Made by a program: the position numbers and the translations under genes. Source: Chrysosporum bergii ANA360D (GTDB lineage Bacteria; Cyanobacteriota; Cyanobacteriia; Cyanobacteriales; Nostocaceae). From it: DNA of 64,000 nucleotides. Numbering within the stretch: position 1 is the stretch's first letter; each line of letters begins with the position of its first letter. Shown piece after piece: positions 39,486 through 49,495 of the stretch. The notes beneath the pieces were generated by a model. The model worked only from the letters and a program-made list of their open reading frames with translations. It made no database searches and was not told the origin of the DNA. Where the stretch lies: contig NZ_JANQDH010000038.1 in the NCBI RefSeq assembly GCF_029891735.1, positions 1 through 64,000 on the forward strand. Direction: 5' to 3'.

Positions 39486-40538
39486 TTAAGCGACTTGAAA
39501 GTTACTAGCTTCCTCCATGGGCTGATAACTATGATTTAACTGTTCTACCCCTCGATCAATTAAATCCAAACCCTGCTGCACTGTTTCAATGACACTTAAC
39601 TGTCCCCGCAACTCAGCAGCACCCACAAAACCTTTAGCGTACCAAGTCATATGCTTACGGGCTTGACGGACACCGCGATCGCCTTTATATTCCCATAAAG
39701 CTTGTAAATGCTCTCTGGCACATTCTAAACGCTGAATTGGGCTTGGTGGCGACAATATTTCCCCTGTTTTCAAAAAGTGGTCAACCTCTCCCACCAAAAA
39801 AGGATAACCTAAAGTCCCACGAGAACACATCACCCCATCAGCGCCAGTTTGTTCCAAACATTTAACAGCAGCTTCCACGGAGAAAATATCACCATTGGCA
39901 ATTACCGGGATAGAAAGCACCTCCTTTACACGAGCTATCCATTCCCATCGAGCATTACCATTGTAACCTTGAGCGCGGGTGCGTCCATGCACCGTAATCA
40001 TTTGCGCCCCCGCATCTTCCATGCGCTTGGCAAAATCAAGAATAGTGATTTCCCGGTCATTCCAGCCAATACGGGTTTTAACTGTCACAGGAACATCAAC
40101 CGCCTTCACCACCTCCCGCACAATAGCTTCAGCCACTTCTGGTTGACGTAACAAAGATGAACCACCCCCATTTTTAGTAATTTTATTCACCGGACAACCC
40201 ATATTAATATCAACAGTGTCAGCACCTTCCCCCACAGCCTTAATAGCTGCTTGTGCCAAAAAATCTGGCCGACAGTCAAATAATTGAATACTAATTGGTC
40301 GTTCCCTGGGGTCTACCTCCATGATTTTGGGCAACTCTTTCACATAGTGTAATCCCGTAGCATTGACCATTTCCGTATACAACATAGAATCCGGCGCATA
40401 GCGACGCACCAGACGACGAAACACCATATCCGTCACCCCAGATAAAGGTGACTGCAAAACTCGACTTTTTACCTCAAAAGAGCCGATTTTTAGGGGTTGA
40501 GACAGAGTAGCTTTTAAAGTGGGAGATAGTGTCACCAT
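39486..40538 (-). CDS. dusB: tRNA-dihydrouridine synthase (DusB/NifR3 type)
   Basis: A flavin enzyme reducing uridine in tRNA D-loops. The 350-residue protein from ATG 40538 has the FMN-barrel motifs LQSPLSGVTDMVFRRL, MGCPVNKITKNGGGSSLLR (with the catalytic Cys) and TVHGRTRAQGYNG. The frame stays open eight codons upstream to a second ATG at 40562; I prefer MVTLSPTLKATLSQPL because the longer N-terminus looks unlike the family. It converges on the replication-protein gene, seven bases apart. Confidence 0.93.
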   Translation of the reverse strand: MVTLSPTLKATLSQPLKIGSFEVKSRVLQSPLSGVTDMVFRRLVRRYAPDSMLYTEMVNATGLHYVKELPKIMEVDPRERPISIQLFDCRPDFLAQAAIKAVGEGADTVDINMGCPVNKITKNGGGSSLLRQPEVAEAIVREVVKAVDVPVTVKTRIGWNDREITILDFAKRMEDAGAQMITVHGRTRAQGYNGNARWEWIARVKEVLSIPVIANGDIFSVEAAVKCLEQTGADGVMCSRGTLGYPFLVGEVDHFLKTGEILSPPSPIQRLECAREHLQALWEYKGDRGVRQARKHMTWYAKGFVGAAELRGQLSVIETVQQGLDLIDRGVEQLNHSYQPMEEASNFQVA

Positions 40539-40654
40539 AGAACTTAAAGTTGTGAAAATCAAAGATGATGATATTTAAGGTTATTTACGGGCCTTTAATC
40601 TTTACAAGTCCTGCTTGCTAATGACATACGTCACTAAGCGCGAAAACCGCTATA

Positions 40655-40912
40655 TTATTCACATTGCATCACCATCTTCATACCTGTTGGAGTCAAGTCC
40701 CAACTATCTCGTGGTGATCCAGGCTGTATGTGTCTTTTTAGCAAACCCTTAGCCACCAGATTCTTGAGAACAGTCATCATATCAGGTTCTCTTGGTACAT
40801 CCAGACGAGAAAGAGAATTGGCTAGTTCATACCAGCTAAAATTTCCCTGTCCTTTGGCAACTAATTTGAGAAGTACTAACTCCAGTTGAGTTAATTGAAT
40901 TGAGTTTTTCAT
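40655..40912 (-). CDS. Small winged-helix-like protein, possible immunity partner
   Basis: An 85-residue protein with a winged-helix-like pattern (LTQLELVLLKLVAKGQGNFSWYELANSL, then MMTVLKNLVAKGLLKR, then the wing DSWDLTPTG, all shorter than 20 residues when split). AGGAGG just before ATG 40912 supports this start over ones further upstream. It follows the toxin-like gene by 85 bp on the same strand. Immunity proteins of polymorphic toxins occupy this position and many have this GNFSWYEL-like N-terminus. That role is inferred. The alternative is a transcription regulator of the toxin gene. Confidence 0.6.
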   Translation of the reverse strand: MKNSIQLTQLELVLLKLVAKGQGNFSWYELANSLSRLDVPREPDMMTVLKNLVAKGLLKRHIQPGSPRDSWDLTPTGMKMVMQCE

Positions 40913-40997
40913 AAATATTCCTCCTATATGCAATTGTAAAAGGATTTGATTAAGTTTAAAAATTGAATATGCTAGAAGAGAATTATTTGACAAAGTT

Positions 40998-41393
40998 TTA
41001 CTCAAAAAATAAAACACCTGGGCCTTCCTTTAGCCCATAATCCTCTAGTGTTGCTGTGTGAGCATTATTCCAGAGTTCATAAGCTGCATCTGGATCATCT
41101 GGTTGTCCAATTGGGTATTTAAGTTTTTTGTATCTCAGATATTCCCGTAACTCATGAGTATAAAAACGGATATCTACTGGTTCTGCTTCAAGTTCATCTG
41201 CTGCAATTTTTCTTAATCTCTCTACCATTTTCATTTCTTCATTACCAACAGGATTAAATCTCCGAATATGCGCTTCAACGATATCAGTACCTTTGTGTGT
41301 AATCCTGACCTTTGTATAAAAGAGATTCAGGATTTTGCCACCCGCCCTTGATGGATCGAAGGGTCTGCCACTACTAGCACCTTTTTCCAGCAT
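40998..41393 (-). CDS. Orphan polymorphic-toxin-like C-terminal domain
   Basis: A 131-residue protein without signal peptide or membrane segment. It begins with the linker-like ASSGRPFDPSRAGGKILNL and continues with VRITHKGTDIVEAHIRRFNP, FYTHELREYLRYKKL near 77-91 and YELWNNAHTATLEDYGL near 105-121. This block resembles the C-terminal toxin domain of CdiA/Rhs-type polymorphic toxins, in which H, E, N and H residues are likely catalytic. Here it stands alone rather than at the end of a giant delivery protein. No ribosome site is obvious. The family call is from memory of such tails and is not certain. Confidence 0.55.
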   Translation of the reverse strand: MLEKGASSGRPFDPSRAGGKILNLFYTKVRITHKGTDIVEAHIRRFNPVGNEEMKMVERLRKIAADELEAEPVDIRFYTHELREYLRYKKLKYPIGQPDDPDAAYELWNNAHTATLEDYGLKEGPGVLFFE

Positions 41394-41772
41394 TTAAAAT
41401 ATTAAATTTTTTATAAATAAAAAATATACTTAAATATTCTATCACACTACTTTAAGTTCTTTATAATTCGCTCAAAGACGGCAAACACCACTTTGAGATT
41501 ACGGTTGACCCTAATTACTGAAAGTATTAATTCTCATACATTAGACAGAGTGAAAGTAAATTTCTCAATCAACGAACTAAATACATCCTTTAAAATTAAC
41601 CGTCCCGTCCAAGGTTCGGTAAACCCTCCCTAATCAACTGACTATAACTGAACTCATCAGTATATATATCAGGATAACTTGAGGTGTTAACCCCAGGGAA
41701 GCCGAATTAAAGGTTGTTAGTCCCTTATATTCCCATTCATTCATTTGTAGTTATACGGAGCCAGCACTTAAA
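41394..41772. other. Gene-free region upstream of dnaK
   Basis: This 379-bp gap separates divergent genes and must hold the dnaK promoter. No gene, no CIRCE element (TTAGCACTC-N9-GAGTGCTAA) and no strong hairpin were seen. Confidence 0.5.
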
Positions 41773-43674
41773 ATGGCAAAAGTAGTTGGAATTGACTTAG
41801 GTACAACGAACTCTTGCGTAGCAGTAATGGAAGGTGGTAAGCCCACAGTTATTGCTAACGCAGAAGGGTTTAGGACAACACCATCAGTAGTGGCATTTGC
41901 CAAAAATGGTGATAACTTAGTTGGTCAAATCGCCAAACGCCAGGCGGTGATGAACCCTGAAAATACCTTTTATTCAGTCAAACGCTTTATTGGCAGACGC
42001 TACGACGAGGTTGGTAAGGAAACCACAGAAGTTTCCTACAAAGTCCTGAGCAGCAACGGTAATGTCAAGCTAGATTGTCCCATAGGCGGTAAACCCTTTG
42101 CACCAGAAGAAATTTCTGCCAAAGTTCTGCGTAAACTCGTTGAAGATGCCAGCAAATATCTTGGTGAAACCGTCACCCAAGCTGTCATCACCGTTCCTGC
42201 ATACTTTAACGATTCCCAGAGACAAGCCACAAAAGATGCTGGCAAGATAGCAGGTATTGAAGTTCTGCGGATCATCAACGAACCGACAGCAGCTTCTCTA
42301 GCCTATGGTTTTGATAAGAAAAGCAACGAAACCATTTTAGTATTTGACCTTGGTGGTGGTACTTTTGATGTATCCATCCTAGAAGTAGGTGATGGAGTAT
42401 TTGAAGTACTAGCCACTTCCGGTGACACTCACCTAGGTGGTGACGACTTTGATAAAAAAATAGTTGACTTCTTAGCGGAACAATTCAAAAAAGAAGAAGG
42501 TATAGACCTACGTCAAGATAAACAAGCCTTACAACGTTTAACTGAAGCCGCAGAAAAAGCCAAAATTGAACTTTCTAGCGTTTCCCAAGCAGAAATAAAC
42601 TTACCATTTATCACTGCTACCCAAGACGGTCCCAAGCACCTGGATACAACCCTCACCCGTGCTAAGTTTGAGGAACTCTGCTCAGACTTAATCGACCGTT
42701 GCCGCATTCCGGTTGAAAACGCCATTCGCGATGCCAAGTTAGGCAAAGGTGATATTAATGAAGTTGTACTAGTTGGTGGTTCTACCCGTATTCCTGCTGT
42801 ACAACAAGTGGTGAAGCAGATATTAGGTAAAGAACCTAACCAAACCGTTAACCCTGATGAAGTGGTAGCGGTTGGTGCAGCTATTCAAGCGGGTGTGCTA
42901 GCAGGTGATGTCACAGGCATCTTATTATTAGATGTGTCTCCACTGTCTTTAGGTGTAGAAACCCTGGGCGGTGTAATGACTAAAATTATCCCCCGCAATA
43001 CCACCATCCCCACCAAAAAATCCGAAGTTTTCTCCACCGCAGTGGATGGACAAACCAATGTGGAAATTCATGTTCTTCAGGGTGAACGGGAATTCTCCAA
43101 TGATAATAAGAGCTTAGGAACCTTTAGACTTGATGGTATTCCCCCAGCACCACGGGGCGTACCACAAATTGAAGTTACCTTTGATATTGATGCTAACGGT
43201 ATCCTCAACGTTACCGCTAAAGACAAAGGTACTGGTAAAGAACAATCTATCAGCATTACTGGCGCTTCTACCTTAGATAAATCCGACGTTGACCGCATGG
43301 TGAAAGAGGCAGAACAAAACGCTGCTGCTGATAAAGAACGCCGTGAAAAAATCGAACGCAAAAACCAAGCCGACTCCTTAGCCTACCAAGCCGAGAAGCA
43401 GTTGCAGGAGTTAGGTGATAAAGTTCCTGAAGCTGACAAAACCAAAATAGAAGGTTTGGTCAAAGACCTACGGGAAGCCGTGGCCAAAGAAGACGACGAG
43501 CAAATCAAGAAGCTGACACCAGAATTACAACAAGCATTATTCGCCGTTGGTAGCAATATCTATCAACAAGCTGGTGGTGATGCTGGTGCTAGTGCTGGGC
43601 CTCAAGATGCTGGTTCAACCCCACCCGGCGGCGGTGATGATGTGATTGACGCTGATTTTACTGAAAGCAAGTAG
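41773..43674 (+). CDS. dnaK: DnaK chaperone (DnaK2 type)
   Basis: An Hsp70 of 633 residues, the length of the essential cyanobacterial DnaK2. The N-terminus is [15 protein letters not shown], the phosphate loop [12 protein letters not shown] is near 194, the interdomain linker [14 protein letters not shown] is near 385, and the C-terminal tail is Gly/Pro-rich ending in [17 protein letters not shown] lies 13 bp before the start. It works with ClpB in disaggregation. No dnaJ or grpE is adjacent. Confidence 0.97.
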   Translation: MAKVVGIDLGTTNSCVAVMEGGKPTVIANAEGFRTTPSVVAFAKNGDNLVGQIAKRQAVMNPENTFYSVKRFIGRRYDEVGKETTEVSYKVLSSNGNVKLDCPIGGKPFAPEEISAKVLRKLVEDASKYLGETVTQAVITVPAYFNDSQRQATKDAGKIAGIEVLRIINEPTAASLAYGFDKKSNETILVFDLGGGTFDVSILEVGDGVFEVLATSGDTHLGGDDFDKKIVDFLAEQFKKEEGIDLRQDKQALQRLTEAAEKAKIELSSVSQAEINLPFITATQDGPKHLDTTLTRAKFEELCSDLIDRCRIPVENAIRDAKLGKGDINEVVLVGGSTRIPAVQQVVKQILGKEPNQTVNPDEVVAVGAAIQAGVLAGDVTGILLLDVSPLSLGVETLGGVMTKIIPRNTTIPTKKSEVFSTAVDGQTNVEIHVLQGEREFSNDNKSLGTFRLDGIPPAPRGVPQIEVTFDIDANGILNVTAKDKGTGKEQSISITGASTLDKSDVDRMVKEAEQNAAADKERREKIERKNQADSLAYQAEKQLQELGDKVPEADKTKIEGLVKDLREAVAKEDDEQIKKLTPELQQALFAVGSNIYQQAGGDAGASAGPQDAGSTPPGGGDDVIDADFTESK

Positions 43675-43705
43675 TTGTAAAATTTACCGCCATTTAATAG
43701 TGTTA

Positions 43706-43736
43706 CCCATCCAAGCCGATGCCTGGGTGGGATTTT
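43706..43736 (+). terminator. Terminator after dnaK
   Basis: CCCATCCA (43706-43713) and TGGGTGGG (43724-43731) form a stem with one G-U pair, followed by ATTTTAT. Confidence 0.75.
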
Positions 43737-43740
43737 ATAA

Positions 43741-43828
43741 GAAAATGCGCGGAGAAACCTTCTTTAGGCAAGGGATGAAAGCCAGTCGAAGCGTAAACGC
43801 CTCGGTTATTTAAGCCGGGGTAGTTCAT
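43741..43828 (+). mobile_element. Right-end / omega-RNA-like module of a second IS200/IS605-type family
   Basis: The stretch GAGAAACCTT...GGCAAGGGATGAAAGCC...AGCGTAAACGCC, then a hairpin CCTCGGTT / AAGCCGGGG followed by TAGTTCA, matches the layout of cyanobacterial tnpB 3' ends. I recognise this layout from other Nostocales; it is not related to copies a-c. No tnpB is present. Its last bases (TTCA) overlap the stop codon of patB on the other strand. Confidence 0.55.
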
Positions 43829-45423
43829 CTAATATTTAACACCTTCCGTAACAGTGCTTGGTCTTCCACTTTAACTTTCAAACGCCCATTTTCCACATCG
43901 CGAATCCAGCTTTGACTTTTACCCGTCAACTTTGCCAACTCCCTCTGGGATAGATGTAAATTTTTTCGTGCTTGTAAAATTTCCTCACCGGGTAAGTTGC
44001 TACTGGTAGGGGTCTTTCTTCTCCTTTTTACAGTTCGCCGTGGCTTTTTTGATGATTCCGAGGTGTGCTGTTGCCATTCCGGCGGTAGTTCAAAAGACAA
44101 AATGCGAGCATTCATCAACAGATTCCACTTACCACGGGGGGCTGAATCTGTGATACTGGTATTAGAACCACCATCATTAATCCAAAATTCTAAAGCCTCG
44201 TCTGGATCTTCCGGAATACTCATTAACTTAGCCCACAATGGTTGAATTTCTAAGGGGTAAGTGATGGGGTCAAAAATAGGTTTAATTCCATGATGGTTGA
44301 GAACTTCCAAGTCACTTTCAAAAGTCCGTACTAAGCGTTTACGTTCTTCTCTCTGTCTACAGGCAATGGCAATTTTTTCTTCACCGTAAGCAATACGTAG
44401 TAATGTGGGAATGGTAATGCGCTGTTCTTTGCCCATTTTGGTTTTAAACAGTAACCATAGCATCAGTCTTACAGCACCTTCATGTTGTTGCCAAATGCTC
44501 ATGACTGTGGTTAATAGCGTTTTGGGTAAACTGCCATATTGATAAAATGCAGTTCTCTCTTTACAGGCTTGTTTGTTTAAGAAGTATTGCGTCCAGATTC
44601 CCGGTTTTACTTTAAAAGTCAGTCCCACCAAATATTTACACCCCAAATCATCTTCTTGAAAGTGATGCTGAATATTGATTAAGTGCCATAAACGGCTTTT
44701 TTTGACTGAAAAGCCTAAAATGCGACCTTGTTGCGGCCAGTCAATGGAAACCATCAACGAACAAGCTTGACTGACGATATTTTTAATTAAGGCTAGTTTG
44801 GCATTTTTGCTTAAGTCCTTGCGCTTTTCTAAACCTAAATATTTCTCAATTTGGCGTTCATCAATGGCGAATTCTTCTTGCCAAGGTTGATCTAATAAGG
44901 TGGCATAAGCGGCAAATATCAGATGAATAACAGCGGCTCTAATATCAAGTGCAGCAATTGCTGGTAAATCAGTTATGCTATTCATGCTCTGATTCACTGG
45001 AAATGGATCTTGGAGATGAAAAGCGATCGCACCCCGTCCTTGTTTGACTTTTCGTTGATAACATAAATTACCTTGTGGATCATTTTCCCAATTAAGGGAT
45101 GTACGTTGTGCCAATACATTGCAGGCTTCCCAAATCACAATAGCCGAAGCAAAGGGATTATTCTTACCATTGGCAAATAAATCTGGGCTTGGCGCTTCTC
45201 TCGGTTCAACCTTGCATCTACCTTTTTTTGCTTGCCAAGGTATGGGAGAATTATTAGGACAAGCTACTACACATTGCGGTTCAGGATAATAACCCTCACA
45301 GTTATTACAAAGACCAGGATCAATCCAGTATTCATTATTCTCTATTTTGATTGCACCCGTAGGACATTGGGGGCGGCAGTTGTCACATCCAACGCAATTG
45401 TTGTTAGGAATTGTATAAGGCAT
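43825..45423 (-). CDS. patB: PatB/CnfR, ferredoxin-HTH regulator of nitrogen fixation in heterocysts
   Basis: The 532-residue protein begins with two [4Fe-4S] motifs (CVGCDNCRPQCPTGA, then CNNCEGYYPEPQCVVACP) and ends with a helix-turn-helix (LSQRELAKLTGKSQSWIRDV, about 490-510). In Anabaena sp. PCC 7120, PatB/CnfR senses the low-oxygen state and activates nif genes in mature heterocysts. It lies beside the same cox2/ferredoxin genes as here. It is divergent from fdxB across a 742-bp gap. The stop codon coincides with the end of a mobile-element module, so the last few residues may not be ancestral. Confidence 0.92.
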   Translation of the reverse strand: MPYTIPNNNCVGCDNCRPQCPTGAIKIENNEYWIDPGLCNNCEGYYPEPQCVVACPNNSPIPWQAKKGRCKVEPREAPSPDLFANGKNNPFASAIVIWEACNVLAQRTSLNWENDPQGNLCYQRKVKQGRGAIAFHLQDPFPVNQSMNSITDLPAIAALDIRAAVIHLIFAAYATLLDQPWQEEFAIDERQIEKYLGLEKRKDLSKNAKLALIKNIVSQACSLMVSIDWPQQGRILGFSVKKSRLWHLINIQHHFQEDDLGCKYLVGLTFKVKPGIWTQYFLNKQACKERTAFYQYGSLPKTLLTTVMSIWQQHEGAVRLMLWLLFKTKMGKEQRITIPTLLRIAYGEEKIAIACRQREERKRLVRTFESDLEVLNHHGIKPIFDPITYPLEIQPLWAKLMSIPEDPDEALEFWINDGGSNTSITDSAPRGKWNLLMNARILSFELPPEWQQHTSESSKKPRRTVKRRRKTPTSSNLPGEEILQARKNLHLSQRELAKLTGKSQSWIRDVENGRLKVKVEDQALLRKVLNIR

Positions 45424-46165
45424 AAGGCTATAGAACTTGTTCCCAATTTAATCATTGAGATGTTTGGTTTAAATCTTCCCTGGATGTTTCCTCTGTGTTT
45501 ATCACTTGCCACCCAACTATATTTTCAGCTAAAATAATTTCTATTTGCTGTCAAAATTCCCCAGATCCATATTTAAATAACACATCCAAATAGAAGGTAT
45601 TTTCATCTCTTAATGGGAGGCTTAGATGACTTCTTTATTAACTATAAATTTCATAAGTAATTAGATAAGTTTGTTCATAATGAGCCTGAGTTAAAAACTA
45701 TTTTTAAATTGTTTGGTTAGAACATAGATGTATTTGACTAAATGTAATCTTCTTTATTAAAAATTTTAATATTTAACCCAAGCAACTCTTCTGTTACTAA
45801 AGATACCATTTACTCTAGTGAAAAAATATTAAATGTAATAAATAAACATAAACAGTGTATTAATCAACACTATTAGTGATATATTTGATATTAATATAAA
45901 AGAAAAAATTTCATTATTATTAGAGCTATTTTACCTAAAAAAACTCGGTATAAAGGAGTATTTAGAGGTTAAATAATTTAATTGAAATTAAAGTTATTGA
46001 TAATAAATTTCAACTAATGGTTAAATATCTAAATTAATCACCGATATTTTCACAAGTCAGGAAAAATTAAATTGATAAAAAAATAATTGCTTAACCGTAA
46101 AGCAAAAGAATAATTTTAGGTTAGGATGATGATTAAGGTACAAAGAAATTCGTAGGCGTTTATTC
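45424..46165. other. Divergent intergenic region between patB and fdxB
   Basis: A 742-bp, very AT-rich gap carrying the promoters of both genes. An imperfect palindrome GTGT-ATTAATCA-ACAC lies at 45855-45870. No NtcA box (GTA-N8-TAC at proper spacing) and no gene were found. A start-site map would be needed to go further. Confidence 0.5.
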
Positions 46166-46459
46166 ATGGCACAACTAACAGGATTGACATTTGGAGGTAA
46201 TACCTGGATACCAAAATTCGCCCAGGAAATTGACCAAGAAAAATGTATAGGATGTGGCAGATGCTTTAAGATATGCGGCCACAATGTATTGGCATTGCAA
46301 GCCCTCAACGAAGAAGGGGAATTTGTCGAGGATGAAGATGATGATGAAATTGAGCGTAAAGTAATGGTTGTTGCTCACCCAGAAAACTGTATTGGTTGTG
46401 AAGCTTGTTCTCGGATATGTCCTAAGAATTGCTACACCCATACTGTATTAGACAATTAA
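46166..46459 (+). CDS. fdxB: Nif-type 2[4Fe-4S] ferredoxin (FdxB, ferredoxin III)
   Basis: A 97-residue ferredoxin with two cluster motifs, [15 protein letters not shown] near 30-44 and [15 protein letters not shown] near 77-91, separated by an acidic insert ([14 protein letters not shown]). The N-terminus [17 protein letters not shown] is typical of the nif-specific ferredoxin III family. It likely donates electrons in heterocysts. It precedes the cox operon by 369 bp and is divergent from patB. Confidence 0.92.
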   Translation: MAQLTGLTFGGNTWIPKFAQEIDQEKCIGCGRCFKICGHNVLALQALNEEGEFVEDEDDDEIERKVMVVAHPENCIGCEACSRICPKNCYTHTVLDN

Positions 46460-46828
46460 GTTTTTGGGAATTTGCTCAAAATTGTTCTAGTTACAAGAGG
46501 TACTTTATAAATCAAGCGCATCAGCACAAAGCAAGGTAACTAGAGGGGAATAATAGAGACTTACTGTTACAAGCCACAAGTTAACAGTAAACAGAATTGT
46601 AAATCTTAAGTTGTTAGTTATTAACAAATTAATACTTGCTTTTGAGTACCTAAATTTCTGGTGGTAGAGGCATCTGGTCAAATAATTTAATATAGTATTA
46701 ATTTTTGGGGGAAGGATATGAAAATATCTGGAAAATTCCCCCAATTTTTGTCAGAGTAAGCTAGAAAGTTAATAAGTGAAAACGGAAAATCACACCTTGA
46801 ATCATGGCTTAAACAGCAGGTAGTATAT
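46460..46828. other. Gene-free region upstream of coxB
   Basis: A 369-bp AT-rich gap with no gene or strong hairpin. It should carry the promoter of the cox operon. Nothing else is supported. Confidence 0.5.
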
Positions 46829-47809
46829 ATGCAAAAAATTCCTGTTTCACTATGGACTCTAGTTGCTGGGGTAATAGTTACAGTAATCAGTATTTGGCTC
46901 GGACAAAATCACAATCTACTGCCAGTACAAGCCTCGGAACAAGCGCCCTTGGTAGACGGATTTTTCAATATCATGTTTACCATTGCCATCGCTCTGTTTT
47001 TGGTAGTAGAAGGAACTATACTGATTTTTTTGGTGAAATACCGTCGCCGTCAGGGTGATAATACCGATGGCGTACCCGTAGAAGGTAACCTTCAGTTAGA
47101 AATTTTCTGGACAGCAATTCCCGCAGTGATTGTAATTGGTTTGGGCATCTATAGTGTAGATGTTTATAACCAAATGGGGGGATTTGAACCAGGGAGTCAT
47201 CCCCACAGTTCAGCCCATGTTACCCATGTAAGGGGAACAGCCCTCGCAGCTACTTTGGATGACACCTTACCACCTACAACTAATACAAATATCGGCATTG
47301 GTGCATCTCCCCACTCCCAAGGAAAACAACCGGACTTGCTTGTGGATGTTCAAGGAATGCAGTACGCCTGGATATTTAACTATCCCAATAGTGGAATTAC
47401 CACCAGCGAGTTACACATTCCCGTTGGTGCAGATGTGCAACTGAATCTTTCAGCGCAAGATGTCATTCACTCATTTTGGGTTCCACAATTCCGCTTGAAG
47501 CAAGACGCTCTTCCCGGTATGGCTACCCAATTGCGATTTGTGGCCACTAAACCAGGTACATATCCCGTAGTATGTGCAGAATTGTGTGGTGGTTATCACG
47601 GTTCCATGCGGACACAAGTCATTGTCCACACCCCAGAAGAATTTGATAGCTGGTTAGCACAAAGCCAAATTGCTCAAAAGCAAGACCTCAACTCCTTAGT
47701 TGCAGTTAATCCAGCTGAGTTATCAACATCAGAATTTCTCGCTCCCCATGTTCATGATTTGGGGATTAGTGCAGCAACCCTCGCACAACTGGAGCAAAAT
47801 AACTTATGA
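46829..47809 (+). CDS. coxB: Cytochrome c oxidase subunit II (heterocyst-type set)
   Basis: Subunit II accepts electrons from plastocyanin or cytochrome c through the CuA centre. It has 326 residues, a leader helix (about 6-24), a second helix (about 46-70), and the CuA motif CAELCGGYHGSM near 250-261 with HSFWVPQFRLKQD before it. It overlaps coxA by four bases (ATGA). In Anabaena the corresponding cox2 operon is heterocyst-specific and removes oxygen near nitrogenase; the adjacent patB and fdxB support the same role here. Confidence 0.96.
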   Translation: MQKIPVSLWTLVAGVIVTVISIWLGQNHNLLPVQASEQAPLVDGFFNIMFTIAIALFLVVEGTILIFLVKYRRRQGDNTDGVPVEGNLQLEIFWTAIPAVIVIGLGIYSVDVYNQMGGFEPGSHPHSSAHVTHVRGTALAATLDDTLPPTTNTNIGIGASPHSQGKQPDLLVDVQGMQYAWIFNYPNSGITTSELHIPVGADVQLNLSAQDVIHSFWVPQFRLKQDALPGMATQLRFVATKPGTYPVVCAELCGGYHGSMRTQVIVHTPEEFDSWLAQSQIAQKQDLNSLVAVNPAELSTSEFLAPHVHDLGISAATLAQLEQNNL

Positions 47810-49464
47810 CACAAGTAGAATTTGCCCCCAACATCCCACCCCAAAAATCCAGCGCTGAAAATCATCCCCAGTCCTGGAGATGGTACGACTACTTCACATT
47901 TAATGTTGACCACAAAGTTATTGGGATCCAATACTTAGTCACAGCATTTGTGTTTTATCTCATCGGTGGACTGATGGCTGTGGCTCTCCGCGTTGAACTA
48001 GCAACGCCAGCATCAGACTTCCTCGACCCTAATCTGTATAACGCCTTTATGACCAACCACGGAACGATTATGATCTTTCTGTGGATTGTTCCCAGTGCCA
48101 TTGGGGGATTTGGTAACTATCTCATCCCCTTGATGGTGGGGGCGAGGGATATGGCCTTTCCAAAGTTAAATGCGATCGCTTTTTGGTTAAACCCAGTGGC
48201 CGGACTGCTGGTTTTAGCTAGTTTTATCTTTGGTGGTTCCCAATCAGGTTGGACAGCTTACCCACCATTGAGCTTAGTAACAGCACCCATCGCTCAAACT
48301 CTGTGGATATTAGCCATTGTTTTAGTGGGAACTTCCTCAATTTTGGGTTCTGTGAACTTTGTTGTTACCATCCTGATGATGAAGGTTCCCAGTATGAAAT
48401 GGGATCAACTACCCTTGTTTTGCTGGGCAATCCTAGCAACTTCTGTTCTGGCTTTGCTTTCTACACCTGTATTAGCTGCTGGTTTGGTGCTGTTGTTGTT
48501 TGACCTCAACTTTGGCACATCTTTCTTTAAACCAGATGCAGGGGGTAACGTTGTTATTTATCAACATTTGTTCTGGTTCTATTCTCACCCGGCAGTATAT
48601 TTAATGATTCTGCCCATCTTCGGCATTATGTCGGAAGTAGTACCAGTTCACGCCCGTAAGCCAATCTTTGGTTATAAGGCGATCGCTTACTCTAGTGTAG
48701 CTATTTGTATTGTTGGTTTATTCGTCTGGGTACACCATATGTTTACTAGTGGTACACCCGGTTGGATGCGGATATTTTTCACCATCTCCACTCTCATCGT
48801 CGCTGTACCCACTGGCGTAAAGATTTTTGCCTGGGTTGCTACCCTTTGGGGTGGTAAGATTCGCTTCACCAGTGCCATGCTATTTGCCATTGGCCTACTG
48901 TCCATGTTTGTCATGGGTGGCTTAAGCGGTGTCACCATGGGAACTGCGCCCTTTGATATTCACGTCCACGATACATATTATGTAGTGGGACATTTCCACT
49001 ATGTTTTATTTGGTGGTTCGGTGTTTGGCATCTATGCCGGTGTTTATCACTGGTTCCCCAAAATTACCGGACGTAAGTTGAATGAAACCTGGGGACGCAT
49101 TCACTTTGCCCTAACTTTCATCGGCACAAACTTAACTTTTTTACCTATGCACGAATTGGGTTTACAAGGAATGCCCCGCAGAGTGGCTATGTATGACCCC
49201 CAATTTGTCAACCTCAATCAAATTTGTACTATAGGTGCATTTGTACTGGGTATTTCAGTAATTCCCTTCACCATCAACATTATTCAAAGTTGGCGCAAAG
49301 GAGAATTAGCTGGTGATAATCCTTGGCAGGCTTTAAGTTTAGAGTGGACAACCAGTTCACCACCCCTAATTGAAAACTGGGAAGTATTACCTGTTGTCAC
49401 TCATGGTCCCTATGACTACGGCCATAGTCAAACAGAAGTTGGCACACCAGAAATTAGCGCCTAA
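47806..49464 (+). CDS. coxA: Cytochrome c oxidase subunit I
   Basis: The haem-copper catalytic subunit, 552 residues with twelve predicted helices. The CuB ligand His and the cross-linked Tyr are in SHPAVYLMILPIFG near 260-273, the His pair in WVHHMFTSG near 308-316, and the haem ligands in HVHDTYYVVGHFHYVLFGG near 385-403. It overlaps coxB and is followed by coxC after 31 bp. Confidence 0.97.
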   Translation: MTQVEFAPNIPPQKSSAENHPQSWRWYDYFTFNVDHKVIGIQYLVTAFVFYLIGGLMAVALRVELATPASDFLDPNLYNAFMTNHGTIMIFLWIVPSAIGGFGNYLIPLMVGARDMAFPKLNAIAFWLNPVAGLLVLASFIFGGSQSGWTAYPPLSLVTAPIAQTLWILAIVLVGTSSILGSVNFVVTILMMKVPSMKWDQLPLFCWAILATSVLALLSTPVLAAGLVLLLFDLNFGTSFFKPDAGGNVVIYQHLFWFYSHPAVYLMILPIFGIMSEVVPVHARKPIFGYKAIAYSSVAICIVGLFVWVHHMFTSGTPGWMRIFFTISTLIVAVPTGVKIFAWVATLWGGKIRFTSAMLFAIGLLSMFVMGGLSGVTMGTAPFDIHVHDTYYVVGHFHYVLFGGSVFGIYAGVYHWFPKITGRKLNETWGRIHFALTFIGTNLTFLPMHELGLQGMPRRVAMYDPQFVNLNQICTIGAFVLGISVIPFTINIIQSWRKGELAGDNPWQALSLEWTTSSPPLIENWEVLPVVTHGPYDYGHSQTEVGTPEISA

Positions 49465-49495
49465 GTTCAACCATGTTCTTAGAGGGTAAAAAAAT

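Noticed and set aside
45855-45870. Palindrome GTGT...ACAC as an NtcA site
   Set aside because: It does not fit GTA-N8-TAC and no -10 box at proper spacing was found.
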